Notes: a model not told the origin generated them from the sequence alone. Shown: positions 48,387 through 61,251, numbered from the stretch's first letter. The stretch is DNA of 64,000 nucleotides from Ascaris suum (GCA_013433145.1 CM024177.1:10930610-10994609); one strand, 5' to 3'. Numbers and translations are program-made.

Positions 48387-48942
48387 CTAAAAGTGGTGGA
48401 AAAATGCACTTCAGCCAGTAAATGCCAATAGTGACTCCTGTTCCAGTGAATTGACTCAAATAACAGTGTGATCGATAATCAGCACCACGCAAAACAGTGT
48501 GATGACCATCTGTTTGAGTAAGATTTCAGAAGATAGAGACAGGGTTATGGGCTTACAAAATTCTTTCAAAAATATAGCACTGGAAATGTAACAACCTTCG
48601 CCATTCGGAATGTAGGCAGTGTCGGTTAATTTCTTCGAGTAGCAATTGCTGAACTGCGACATTTCAGATGGTCAAATTTCCCTTTTAACTAAGATGGATG
48701 CCGCCATCACTTTCATATGGAGGTGTTGTGTGTTACGAGGGGGGAGGGGACGCAAGGGAGAATGAGGTGAAAGTGATAAGGAGAGAGGAAGGAGAAGAGA
48801 GAAAGGTGAGGAGAGATAACTATTCACGCCATAAGTGGGTGGTCTAAAATTGATGACGTCAATGCTGGCATTATCCCACTCGTTATTTTCGTGTGTACTT
48901 CTCTTTCTATATTTGATATGTGTCACGCATTTCTGTTATTGC

Positions 48943-48968
48943 GGGGGGGGGGGGGGGGGGGGGGGGGG
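48943..48968. repeat. G26 homopolymer at the edge of a repeat element
   Basis: Run of 26 G that ends about ten bases before the left inverted-repeat arm. Homopolymers of this size at element borders can mark old insertion or slippage. The exact length is uncertain. Confidence 0.9.
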
Positions 48969-48977
48969 TCGACGGAC

Positions 48978-51900
48978 TTAGCCACAAGCGCACGCGCACA
49001 GGAGAGACGGAGAGAGACCGCTCGCGTCCTCGGAAAGCGGCGCGGTAGTGGTCACTCGGCAATAAAATGTCGCAGTAAATATGAAAATATACCGTAAGGA
49101 AACAAAATTTGAAAGATGAATTTCGACACATTTTGAAGAGCATTGAATGCTCTATCAGAATCGTTAATAAGCTGAAGCAAAAACAAGAACTTTTCTATAA
49201 GATCAATTTCTTATATGACGCGCAGTTGCCATAAATTTCACTGTCGCGTTATGCATTATCTTATGCATTATTCTGGTGCATTCGTGACACTGGGTTCTTA
49301 TTGGTGAACTGAATTCATGAAATGACCCTCGGCAGTTTAATGAAATGACCCAATCGTTCTTAAGTTGCATTAAACTCCCTGTGACTCTTCATGAATGGAT
49401 TTTTCGTGCGATTGTTATATGCATCGGTTATGAATTCTTCACTTCGACAGTTCCAGGTTTCCATCACTTCATTTCTTTCGCGTATAGGCATACCGATAAC
49501 GGGCACTGTAAGTTCTTTTGATGATAAAAAGCCAATCGACGCTTTCAGCGTCTAGTTCATTGCACTGACATAGTTTGATTGCATGCAGCGCTTGCTCTCC
49601 GACATAGACAAGTCAGGATTGTGAAGGAAAAAGCAGCTCGAAGGCGACATGCTCCCAACTCGAAGAACTGCGAATTAAGTTGCAGGCGACCACACGTGGT
49701 TACAAAGCAGGAAACCTCCAATGTAAGCAGTCATTTTAAGTGCGCAACTCTAGCCAAAGAAGCCAGCCAAAGTGTAAGATGTGGAGGAGATCGTAAAGAA
49801 GATGGAGCTATCAAGAGCACTCGTTTTCAGCCACTAATCTAGAATGGCTGAATAACGTTTAGAAGTATTCGCCTCACGTGCAAGTTATCTGTCCACCGAC
49901 TCGTGTTCATTCCAAGTCGATCAAGAAACCAGGAGAATGAGCGACGGTGCAGTCAGGGGTGATGGCAATTGTTTTTACACCCAGCATCAGTTTCTCGCAT
50001 TCGAAGCGTTCGAAGGGCACAGCCTGTCGAAACAAAGTTTGCGCATTCGACAATGCAAGCTATGATTAAGTCTACTAAAGTGGATCGGAAGCTTGTTAAC
50101 GGCATGAGCCGCGTGCAGTGCTCAACCTTCAGAAAGTTAATGGGCACGCATTTTTGCACAGTGCCGTTAGGACGTTAAGGACTGCTCCAAGCATCCTTAT
50201 TTCGCACAAGAAAGACTCCCAGCAATGGAATGTGGCGTTAGCATTAGATAGTGAGCAATTCATTTCGACCTTTCAGGACACTCGCGTGTTGCATCAAGGG
50301 AACGGGACATCATCACGCAGATATCCGATCGATTCTCATCACCACATATCGCACAAGACTGAGCTTTGGATAGTTATCGCTTTGAATGTTACAGAACAAT
50401 TCACTGCTTCAGAGGAATCCCTAAACAATGCTTTAAAGTGAGAGTCAGATCATAAATGAGTGTGAGTAGATTTCAGAGATGTTCATATCCACGGCCACGT
50501 AAAACAGTGTGGGCGAAGTGCTATAATGGAAACTAGACATGGCGCTGAACACTGCGGATACTCTGCGTTGGGGAGCCGACACTGACTCAATGGCTGCAGC
50601 GCTATGCTTCGACTTAGGCATCTATATGTGCACTGCGACGGATAGAGTCTGGCAAGGCTACTTTACTTTGAATACCTTAAACAGCCGTATTTCGTCGATT
50701 TCATCGTTCCTTCCATCGATGCAGCTGGCAACTCTTCCATCTATAGCGATCCTGAGCCCTCCGCATCCAAGTAAATACGTACAGACGCCTCAGCGGGTCT
50801 TCCCCCTTTGTTGCGGCCTGCCGCGTGATCGTTTTACTCCTCTTGGTTACCACTAGAAGATTTACTTAGTCCATCTATAGTCATTTAATCTGACTACGTG
50901 ACCAGCCCACTCTAGTTTTCGTTTGTACATTTCTTCAACGATATCCTTCAATGCGGATCCAGAACGCTACTCTTCGTTTGTGGTGTGTTGCAGTTAATTG
51001 ATACTTTCCATTCGCCTTTCCATTGTTCACTGGGTCGCTGCTAGTTTGTTTTCTTCAGCGAGTCTGATATTCCACACTTCGCTCTTCATAGAAGAACAGG
51101 GATGGCCGTCGAAGTGAAAAGTTCTCCCTTTACGGACATTTTTATCATTGTGTCGTAATAGATATCGTTGAGCTTGGTGAATATTAGTCAGTGCGCTCTT
51201 TTTCATCTGCTTAATTCCTGACCCAAATCGCAGCTCATTTGCAAGTCTGTCCTAAGTGTACAAACGGCTCCACAAGTTCGATATTTTCACTATCGAGCTT
51301 CATGGGAAACTAACGGCAGAATGCTTTTTTCATCCACTTCGTTTTGCATTTGCAAATGCTGAGCCTAATTTTCTTGGCATTCTTGTTGAGCTCGTTCAGT
51401 GAATACTGCAAGTTTTTTGGGTCATCGGCAAAGAGTAGAACTTCGACCGCAAAGAGAAGCATTTGGAGTTATTTGCTGAATACATTGAAACCATCTGCAG
51501 TCTCCATCTTCCTCAAGAGTCCTTCGAGTGTTGATAAGGATGTCGGGGAACTAATGTCCCCTCGTTTTGCGCCTGTTCCGGCTGACAAGGATACTTCGAA
51601 GAAATAGCTACATCTGGCTCGATAGGCCATATTCCTTGCATCCTTTTCCTCGCCATCTCGTCAAACACAAACAGCACATCTCTGATTTCTTCCACAACAA
51701 GCTATCAATTGAAGTAGCACCAAACTCGCGATGTTTCAAGACAGAGAGAGGACCACTTGTTAAGTGCTCGCAACTGAAGCAACACGAAACTTCCGCTACC
51801 TATATAACGTCTTTTCGCCATGATCCCTATCATATCTGAGATTTCAGATGTTTGCTTCAGATCTCTAGAAGACACCCACGATCTTGTTGAGAAACGACAT

Positions 51901-52466
51901 CTGTTGCCACTTAGAGTCAATGATGGGGTTTCGGTAATTCGTCGAGCGATTGCTTTCTTAAATCGCTCGCATATGTCAGCAGTGTCAACATAGGTCAATC
52001 TCTGTAACGCATGTACTTCGAACCTGCAAATTATGTCAATTGCGCGTCACATAAGAAATTGATCTTATAGAAAAGTTCTTGTTTTTGCCTCAGCTTATTA
52101 ACGATTCTGATAGAGCATTCAATGCTCTTTAAGGTGTGCCTAGTCATTCTTTCCAAATCTTGTTCCTTTATGCACTTATAGGCCCTGATATATCGGTGAC
52201 CATGCAATTTTTGTCAATTGGGCGTCATATAAGAAATTCATCTTATAGAAAAGTTCCTGTTTTTGTCTCAGCTTATTAGTGATTCTGATAGAGCATTCAA
52301 TGCTCTTCAAAATATGTTGAAAATCATCTTTCGAATTTTGTTTCCTTACGGTATATTTTCATATTTACTGCGACATTTTTGTTGATGAGTGACCACTGCC
52401 GCGCCGCTCTCCGTGGACGCGCGCGGTCTCTCTCCGTCTCTCCTGTGCGCGTGCGCTTGTGGCTAA
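48978..52466. mobile_element. Inverted-repeat composite element enclosing a dead RTE-like retroelement
   Basis: A left arm (48978-about 49236) and a right arm (about 52207-52466) are reverse complements over about 260 bases with scattered differences. Both contain GCCACAAGCGCACGCGCACA near the outer end and GAGCATTGAATGCTC inside. A second partial right-arm copy at about 52024-52133 lies tandem to the right arm and is closer in sequence to the left arm. The 2.8 kb between arms holds a degraded reverse transcriptase on the minus strand (50820-51700) and otherwise broken frames. The structure could be a foldback-type element, or two separate insertions of one repeat in opposite orientation around an older retroelement. 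No intact transposase seen. Confidence 0.65.
50820..51700 (-). pseudogene. RTE-type non-LTR retrotransposon reverse transcriptase, degraded
   Basis: Minus-strand pieces in different frames line up with the RTE reverse transcriptase: a motif-B remnant GAKRGDISSPTSL with LEGLLRKMETADGFNV (about 51580-51487), the catalytic-region EVLLFADDPKNLQYSLNEL (about 51450-51390), KIRLSICKCKTKWMKKAFC ending in a stop at about 51316, then ENIELVEPFVHLGQTC and DIVEEMYKRKLEWAGHVVR (about 50950-50890), the last being the typical region before the RTE C-terminus. Frameshifts and stops separate the blocks, so it is dead. The usual FADD catalytic pair is still present. Confidence 0.7.
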
Positions 52467-52469
52467 TGT

Positions 52470-54800
52470 TACCCACACCTTTAGGGACTAGCTCCGCAGG
52501 AAACACAATGCAACTTGGTTGAAACTCGTCGGGAAGTTTATATATAATGTCGTAATTAGCTAATCGAGAGGTGATGTTTAATTTTATTAAAACCTTTCAA
52601 TACACTGTTCCCATTAAAGCCAAACTGGACAAAAGCAGAATCACACTGCACATATCAACAGGAAGTGGGTGCCTGAAAACATTAATTTAGTGTTTCTGTA
52701 GGCCAGCCTTTACGTTGTATGGGAATTATACTGCAGAACGCTTATTGAGCGCACAGACTGTAGGAAAAGTGAGCACTAATGTCCATGTCCTAAGACTCAC
52801 TGAAAATCGAAAAGTATATAGGGTTAGGGGGATTAGAAGCGGGCTCATACTACGGAAATGTTGGCGGCTGGACGAAGTCGTTGCGTATTTTGAAATAAAG
52901 CGTTTACAAGCAGGAGGAAGAGGGTATTTTTGTCGTAGCAGGTTATGAAGGGTTTTCATGGCTACAATGCACCCTTCTCTGAGGACTGAACTCCCACTAT
53001 GGCGAAGGACTCAAATGATGGGAGTAAATGAAAATTGCGGGCTAACGCTGCAGTCTTTTCTGCTCATTTTATAGAAAGTTTCATCCCGCTTGCATAGACA
53101 AACAAATGCGTTGAAAGCCATGTCGGCGGTCCCATTCTCAGCATTTTCTCGGCACATGAAAGAGCGTTTGACCTTTTCTAGGCTGCAAACTGATGATATG
53201 TATGAAGCAATCATTACGCTGTTGAACAGAAGATTTGCGAACACTGCACTTGGACAACTAAGAAAAATAAGAAGTGTTCTGAAAGAACGGCATTCCTTTG
53301 GCTGCTTCACATTTTTCAAACCGAGCGCTCTGCTGACAACTTGCGGTGGTTGGTTTGAACTGCATCCGTTTCATGTTGAGTGAAATGCTCGAATCGTTAC
53401 ATCAAATCTCCGTTGGCTTTTTCTTTGCGAGTGTGAAGACTCGCTAGTAAGGAGGTACAAAGATCTTGTTAGAAATAAAAATGCTACTACCAATTTACCG
53501 CAGACGTGCCCAATGAGTACTGTACAACTCACTGACTAATAATTCATTTTTGCTGGCGCAAAACTTATGTAGAAAAAGATTCAAAAATTTCGTTGCAGCT
53601 CCAACCATCAACGGCTAATAAAAGGGCCATCACTGTGCTTCATACCTACACATTTCCATCGCCACATCCCTCCTTGTTTTCAGGTTGAACCTACAGGATG
53701 AAAAACCAAACACATACGTCAACAGATTTATGCTGAAGGTCGAGGTCATCCTGCAAAATCAGCAAAAAGTTTGTTGAAAAAGCAATAGGAAAGTCCGATG
53801 CGCTAGTAATGGTAAGCGACTGACTGCACTTTGGGCAGAAACCAAACTTTCACCGATATTTTACCGTCAGGAATTGGGTTCCCACTTTTTTTTTCGATTT
53901 TTCCGGCCGCTACCGAAGTTCAGTCTTTGCCGGAATGTTCTCGAAAAGCAGCCGAGCGGTATGTTTGAAATTCGATCGGTCTCAACCGAATTTCGATGTA
54001 GCTGAGTGTATTGGTCGGTTACCGCCTTAAGAAGTTTTGATTGGTTCTTATCACCAACATGCGCATCAACAGTGAGCAGTGCCGATGCAAAGCACTACTA
54101 CGGTGACAATTGGCTGACAAGAGGCGCCATTATTGGGTCGAAATTATTGATTCGAAGGCCGTTACTTCTATTAACTCTGTGAACAGTTATCGCACAAAAG
54201 ATAGCTCATTTCAGCGAACCAAGTGTCAATCAGGTATTGCTGTGGGCCTAATGGTAATAATAGGTCATTTTCCGCTCTATGATTCCCTGATATTACACAA
54301 CAATTTTCACGACGTTATTTGATGTTACGGAACTGTTATACATAGATAATGCTATTTTTGGGGAACTGTTTGGTGCAGAAAAAATTACAAACTTTTTCGT
54401 TTAAAAGGATGCAGTTTCATTCAAAAAGCCGAATTGCTCTTACGAACAGTCATCACGGCACGTTGCTGTATCTTCTCCACTTGTGCAAAGTAAATACAAC
54501 TGAAACTTATGCCTGGTACACATTTCCTTTATTGAACAGAATGCAATCATGCAAGCTAAAAGAGCAGATATTTACGCAACAACAAATATACGTCATAGAC
54601 TAGAGGTAGGCCATTCCACAATTAGTAGTGGTACCCATTGAAACTGTATTTCATGGTGCAATCCTCTTTCATCAATTAACACGATTGTCGTTGAAGAATT
54701 TTGATAATGATTAATTATTTAAGTAACAGAATAACAATTATCATAAAAAGGGAACCGCAAAAGTTCTTGAGCGTCAAAGTATTGTCGGCAAGTGTGGTAA
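52470..54800. other. Region with no supported gene
   Basis: Overlapping open frames of about 77-102 residues occur on both strands at 52715-52959 and 53011-53383, without recognised motifs or paired splice borders. They may be parts of dispersed repeats. This includes the DNA downstream of the minus-strand gene ending at 54805. Confidence 0.35.
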
Positions 54801-54804
54801 TGCA

Positions 54805-56174
54805 TCAGGTTTGTGTGAAGGCAGTGCAGCCAATTTGAACTTTTCTGAAGCACCATCCTTTTCTATTCTTCACTGGTCCCCACGCAATTGAGCCAGTATC
54901 GATGAATGCCATCACCTGGCCAATATCCGTCGTCTGCAAGGTAAATTTCACTTGTCTTCATAATGAACATGCAGCTCTTACCACGGAGATGTTATCGTTT
55001 GTATGAGGGCAAAAGAACAAATGATGTAATGGTTTTATACCTTTTGCTAATAGAGAAAGAAGATGTCTGTGCCGAAAAAACTCAGAATTGGATGAAATGG
55101 GCTCCTTGATGCTCAGCCCTTGCGACTTTGATAGCAGATGGCAGTCGATGTGAGATTGTGTGCCATCCGTCAAACCCGTCGAAATGTTTGCACAGAGCAG
55201 TCTTCCTACCTGTGTACCGTCGTCGATCAATTCGATAAACTCTTTCTTCCCGCTGCTATAGATCTTTCTCACCAATCGCGGTTCTTGCTTCTTTTCCTCT
55301 CGCCTCTCGCGCTTTTGAGTTTTTTCCTTAATAAACCTGTTGTTCAAATTTATCGAACTGGGAATTTCAAGAATGCTGCAACAAAACTTTGGCTGAAATA
55401 GGTTGACCATAATTTCCGCAAAAGTGCGAAATATTTTAGAGAAACAGAGATAGAAAATTGATAAAGCGGTTTTACGAACTCCTTATGAAACTCATTCATT
55501 ATTTACGTAACTGTAATAAAAGATCTTGTAAGTACAGCAATAAAATTGCCTGTCTGCGAGTTACATCAACTGCAACGGTGGCGAGCACGCTTTCACATAT
55601 TTTAAGAACACCACAAAATAAGCGTTTGATTTTATTAGAATTTTTCGTTCCTGACTGCGTGTTCGAAGTTCCTGTTTAGTAGGGCGGAAGGCGTGATGTT
55701 TCACCAATTATATGGACAAGGAAAAGCCGTAGAAACTGAGCATTTTTTTAACGAAAGCCACAAACTACCGTGGAGATTTTTCACAGCACGGCGGGATTGG
55801 AGCTGACTCGAGGTACAATGCATCCCATTTTATTATTGTCAGCAGTTACAGGTGCTGTACGCGTCTGTGATGTCTGCACTAATTAAAACGCACATGATGC
55901 GTACTTTAATCAGACACTGCGTAGCCATCACTCATCCCTTCCTACCGATCTATCGTGATCGCATCGTACTATAAATATTTATGACAGCAGCTTCAATACA
56001 ATGAAATTGTTACCATCAAATGAAGCTTACTTTGCGTTGTGGTTCCTTGTGATCCGTAGCATGACCCTCTATACGTATGTTCAATCCTTGAGAGCATTGC
56101 TTTATGCCAAACGAAAGCCTTTCCCATTGCTTGACGTCTAGCTTCTTGATTGCATCGCAAATCTGTCCATTTAG
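54805..56174 (-). CDS. Unknown protein, three phase-consistent 3' exons
   Basis: Candidate exons on the minus strand: 56174-56031 (48 codons, acceptor TTCAG, donor AAA/GTAAGC; LNGQICDAIKKLDVKQWERL then SFGIKQCSQGLNIRIEG), about 55390-55210 (acceptor CTATTTCAG; RFIKEKTQKRERREEKKQEP then VRKIYSSGKKEFIELIDDGT; donor CAG/GTAGGA) and 54933-54805 (acceptor CTTGCAG; TTDIGQVMAFIDTGSIAWGP, KNRKGWCFRKVQIG, TGA stop). All three join in phase 0. The middle exon has a strongly charged K/E/R segment likely to be helical. Other acceptors for the middle exon exist at 55376 and 55337 but break phase. 5' exons were not identified. I do not recognise the family. It lies downstream of the phosphatase gene on the same strand, about 1.9 kb apart, which is too far for a typical nematode operon. 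Confidence 0.55.
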
Positions 56175-56179
56175 CTGAA

Positions 56180-58030
56180 CTAGCATGAACAGTAGAGGTT
56201 CATACCAAATCAGTGTGTTGCACTGTCATATACAGCCACAACGACAAAATTGCTGGAATGTGCCGAAGCACGCTGTGTCCTTCGACTGTAATAGTTCTCT
56301 CGGATTATTCGACGTTCGTCCGAAAAAAGATATTTTTAATAGCCATCGGGAAATAAAGCTTCACATGTCAGGCTTATGCAATATGGAACAGTAAGCGATA
56401 AGCGACGCTCTTAAGAGGTTATCATGGATGCAGACAGTACTCAAGGTTACGGTCAAAAGATGATAATGCTAATGAACCTCGATTTTCAACATGCCTTGAC
56501 TACTGAGAATTGCTTTCTGCATTCACTTCGGAGGCTGAAGATTACAGAAAGATACATAGCTACTCTACGTCAGTTATAGCAGCCACAAAATTGTTGCAGT
56601 AGTAGGCTGCTTCACGTCACCTTTCAGAAATTGTCTTGACAAAGATGACTTTTATCGCTTATTTTCAGCCCACTGATTTTTTTTCCCTGAATCACGTCGC
56701 CTCATCAAAACACTATTTGAACTGCAAAGCAACTGCCAGGCCGTTGCTGCGAAAGTGCACTGTTTATGGAGAGCAGTCCTTCAGAAAAAGGTGGACCGGA
56801 AGCATCTGACAGCAAATCCCAAAATTGCGATTTTTGAAAGGGCGTGATAAGCATATGTTGAGAATAATTGGTCTGAACAGATGGGCGAGCTCAAATTTTG
56901 GTATTTTTCTATATTTGCTCAACGTCCTAACATAAGCAAAACTCGACAAAGCAAAATACGCACAAAACACCACCAAACCATTGTGGAGACCATGACTGCT
57001 GCCAAACCTTATCTATTTCCTCCCATTTGCAACATATATTCATCTCGGAGTCAATGAGACTGGCCGCCATCCTCTCAAAACTCGTGACGAAGTGATAGAA
57101 AAAGAATTTTTGCCATTCAGAAGCACTGAAAATTCGAGAAAAAAAGAAAAAGCAGCTGAACAAATTTGCATTTCCTTGCAGGCATTTTTGTGACTGCAAG
57201 ACCGACCGATCACAAAAATGTGCAACATATGAAGCGATGACGTACAGTTAAGTGCAGCACTGTTTCTTTGAACGGATATCTCTGTCGTTTGCCTTCCATT
57301 TTTTAACACAAATTTCATGGCAATAGTTCTTTTACGAGATGAAAACATTGGGCGGATGCATACCGCCCTACCCATATATTACAATAATCTTTCGGAAATG
57401 GCTGCAGTTACTTGTTTTATTGCGAAGCCCAGAAAACGGGACAATACGGCAATACAGAGAGTGGAACGTTCACAAAACACGACAAATTAGGGAAAGATTA
57501 CGAGAGGGCTAACAAAAGCACATCCTTTCATCTTATTTGCATAATATATTTTGACGTTAATGAACTTCTGTCTGAAATATGTTTACAACGATTGAGTACT
57601 GCAAACTTCAAAGTTAAGTAACTTAGCGGTGTCCCGACTCTATATCATTACTCAAAATGCTTTTTTGTTATTGATCTGCGAATACTGAAACAGTTTCAGC
57701 TGCAGTTTGAGGAGTTGGAATGAAAGTAGGGTATCGAGATTAGGAGTAATATGAAACTTTGTAAATGAAGCGTGCACTTCGGTGAGATAAGAAAAGAATT
57801 GGTGCCTTAATTTTTTACGGAGTATGCTACGCGAGTCGGTGATGAAGGAGTGGACTGTGGATTTAAGAAGGCAATTGTTATTTGTGGTCATTCATGCCTT
57901 TAAACTTTTCTAATCAGAATGACCTGCTTGCTTCGAAACAACTGTTTCTCTTTTTAAGCCTTTAACGATTGATCAACTAGTGCTCCTCATTGCCTTGTTG
58001 AGAACAAGATTCAGGGTAAAATCCTTCCCA
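56180..58030. other. Region between the unknown 3' exons and the phosphatase
   Basis: No supported exons. It presumably holds the missing 5' exons or promoter of the minus-strand gene at 54.8-56.2 kb and the 3' untranslated region of the phosphatase. Open frames at 56927-57375 (minus) show no motif. Confidence 0.35.
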
Positions 58031-58040
58031 GAAAAGCGCT

Positions 58041-60714
58041 TTAGGAATCATTCGCTGACGAAGTCGGTATGACTCGGCTAACACAGAAATGAGAGGTACT
58101 TGGGCGAAGAACTTGGAATGAACACACTAAATTTGGATCAACGATCATAACTGCAGCGGCATTGTCGAATTCGCCACAGTAATGTGGTGCTGAAAATACC
58201 GTAACCAATCTACGTCCACCGAAGAATTCATAACCATCCTGTACAACCTGATGTGCTCGAGCCACCTGTAAATTAATTTTACCTCATACAGTTTTACAGC
58301 ATGCCACTGACTGCAACATAAAACGGTACCACTTGGAAATTTTAAATTGATATTGCTGATATCACTAGAATCTGAAATGAGTACACGCCGCTTCGCCCAG
58401 ATATGACACTAGACCACGGAATCCCACCTAGCGTCATTGGAGGAACCATCACAGCATTGAGCTGAACACTCTCATAGAACCCACCATCATGAATAAAAAT
58501 TAGTGCAGGTCTAGTCTCATTTGTGCGAGCAAACGGTCTGTGCAAAAGAATGAGGTTGGGGTTGAAAAGTTTGAAGTTTGAATTGATTATGAATTTGCCC
58601 AACGTTAGCGATAGCGACAACATAAAAGCACCACTAATCTAGAAAGCCATGAGTGCTGAAGAGTTTGTGCTCGCAATTTAACTTACTCGACTTTGTGCAG
58701 TTTCTATTCCTAACCTGACCTTTTTTACGGGTTTTTTTCGCTCAAAAAGAGTGCATTAATTATTTGAAATTGTCTACTTGACCTGAAAAAGTTATGAGCT
58801 ATAGCTCAACTGCATCATACTATGTGATTCCCAAGAATCAAAGTTCGAAATGGATATGATAAATTACACAGATCACTCAGGAAGATCTCCTTCCAGAAAA
58901 AAAAATCGAGGAATATCACCAACCCCTTGTGTTGGTAGAGAGATAATAGAGTTATTACTTCACTTTTTTGTAGTAGTAGTTTCAAATCTGACTAAAATTC
59001 AACATCTATACTCTAATTGAAATATGACCACGGGTGTCGGATGTGCTGTGGGCCAAACAGTCTTGCAAACACAATTCTGTACAGCGGTGATCGGATTTAC
59101 TGTTAATGCGACAAATCCGCTAAAACGGCCGTTCAGACTAGAGTGATGAAATTATAAGATGAAAAAGCAATTTTTAAAATGTCGACCAAGTCAACATTGA
59201 GTTGTTTGCAGGCTAACTCGAGTACATCAGCACCGAATTCAAACGATGCGCCTCTCATATTTGGCCTAAATCCAGTGATGCCGGGCATGGGATCGGCCCA
59301 TAAAAGATCCTTCTCCAATGACGCGTTTCGAGCAGCGCATGGGCGTTGAATAATGCGCAACTGATCGAGGTTTTTGAGATTCGGAGAAATACCACCATGC
59401 ATGCATAGAATCCGTTCGCCGACAAGAGCACACAATGGCATGAAATGAAAAACATCCTGCAATGTCTTTCTCAGTCATCATTTCAATGGCTCAGAGGCTC
59501 GGATGATACCAAATTAAGCTCCGTCCGTCAATTTGCTGTTTTTAGTCGAACAGTGTTCTTAACTGTAAAGGCGCTGATGCGCGAATAATGTAAGTGTTAT
59601 GAACTCTTTTCACAAACATATCTAAACTGTTCCCGTCGCTGTGGTTTCTTAATTGAACAGTTCGCAATTGCTGAAGGGGTTTACACTTCGACTCTCAGCT
59701 TCTAACAATATGCAGCGAGTCGCCATAAAATCAAAATCAGTGTGCTCGCAAGGTGAACATCGCGAACATGACATACTATTTCTGCAAAGTTTTTGTAAAA
59801 AAAGAGCAATCTGGCCCCCCACCGACTACTGTACAGATGAGCGTTTTGCTTTTCCTCTTAGCTGAGATCAAGAGCCGCTGAAGCCAGGCTCGTGAACTGT
59901 GATAAATATAGTTTTACCCCGAATTTCTATGTATTTGGCTCGACTATTTCTGCAAAGACTGTGAATGGTTAAAGGTCCATGATGTTTTCATACGTAACTT
60001 ACTTATTGGCTAGGTGGGAAAGATCTGGTTATGGAGGGAGAATTTCTGCAGCCATTAGGCCTTTTATGAAGCACATCACAAAATAAGGAACAGGTAGAAA
60101 GAAATAGTTTATTGGAAGATTTATTTTTGGTTAGCCTTGTGAGCTCAAATGAAAGAAAAAACATTGTACCAATCTCTCTAGCTTGATTTGTTCATGTTTT
60201 GCATTGCAACGACCATATGCCATTTTTCGTCTGATTTTCAATCGCTTGATTACCCCATGATCAATTTTGTAATCACTTCATGTCTCAACAATAATCAAAA
60301 TGCCATTGCGGTCATGTAGAGTGATCTCTACGTAAATATAATACTGTAATGAAATCTCTTGCCTTATGTGGATATGATAAAAAATCTGTTGGAGAAAGTC
60401 TTCGAAAATACCTTGCAGCTGCATTTTTCGTCATCAGATACTGCTACGGTTACAGGATAATGGCATAGGTATACAAGTTTTTTATTTCAGTTGATTCTTC
60501 TGAGGTTGCTTCTTCTTGCGAACATAACGCCAGGAACGTGTTGTGTGAATTGTGTTCGTTTTCAGAAGAGACTGATTTCGACTACCTGGAATGCCTGCCA
60601 GAGACGTTGTGACTGATAACGGCGGTTGCATTCCTCATAGAAACCATACACGCGGTTCACATGTTCACATTCGTGATTACCACGCAGCATGAAGAAATTG
60701 TTCTTATAGATAAC
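58041..60714 (-). CDS. PP1-like serine/threonine phosphatase (PPP family), C-terminal part
   Basis: Exons 60714-60586, 59456-59187 and 58265-58041 join in phase and give 207 residues. They carry the second half of the PPP catalytic core: [20 protein letters not shown] (catalytic GNHE), [20 protein letters not shown] (metal-binding His), [38 protein letters not shown] (metal-binding His) and [17 protein letters not shown]. Family PP1 has [13 protein letters not shown], so an Asn is His here. The exon with GDIHGQ and GDYVDRG, which supplies the other metal ligands, was not found between 60715 and 64000, so it lies beyond the window or is lost. The donor at 59186 (GTCGAC) is non-consensus beyond GT but the join fits the family exactly. 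Sequence is closer to PP1 than to PP2A or calcineurin, and divergent, like the many nematode-specific PP1 paralogues, several of which are sperm-enriched in C. elegans. Confidence 0.9.
58342..58623 (-). other. Open frame inside a phosphatase intron
   Basis: Within the intron 58266-59186, the same strand is open for 93 codons and reads [20 protein letters not shown], then [20 protein letters not shown] and [14 protein letters not shown] before a possible acceptor-like CATTTCAG. The middle part looks protein-like but would insert between PP1 core motifs LNVDL and ARAHQ, where the family has no insertion. More likely a dispersed-repeat or pseudogene fragment. Confidence 0.3.
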
Positions 60715-60842
60715 CTAAAGCAGAACGAAGACGCTCTCAATAAATAGCCCAGAATCTGCTAAACAGAAAAAAAAAACGCGCTAGTTTTGTTCAGCTATAA
60801 AGCTCAACTATAAACAAAAACGGCCAATATCTGCGAAGAAAA

Positions 60843-61251
60843 TCAGTAGATTTGGATTTCACATCGTAGTTGTCGCGAATCATTGCGAAGCAACGGTGAT
60901 TCATGGCAGCGCAGAGAATGAACGAAGGCGCCACTGAGACGGGTACCATAAGCTCCATTCATGACGCTTCCGCCGACCCCATCTCTGGTCAAAATGGCAT
61001 CACCGACTGTAACTCTCACATCTCCGAAATGATATACTGCCTCACCTCCTAGCAAAAAATGTGCCATTCAAATGAATGGACCGAATAGCCGAAAAGGGCG
61101 GAGCAATCGACGGAATAGAAGCTTGCAGCAGATCAGAAGAGGCTTCGGCTTCACTTCCTTTCGCTCCTACTTGATGCGCCGTTCGTAACGGCCGCTCACT
61201 CGACTTATTCAATAGCTGACAGTAACGAGACACGAGGGTCCAGCCTTTCAT
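60843..61251 (-). other. Minus-strand open segments upstream of the phosphatase exon
   Basis: Two overlapping frames (61251-61042 and 61067-60843) are open and moderately GC-rich, one reading RCFAMIRDNYDVKSKST near the low end in a third frame. None carries PPP motifs. This may be the 5' untranslated part of the phosphatase or unrelated sequence. Confidence 0.25.

Noticed and set aside
48672..48926. Minus-strand frame rich in LSLSLSP and PP
   Set aside because: Product of a purine-rich low-complexity tract (GAGAGAGGAAGG-like), not protein-like.
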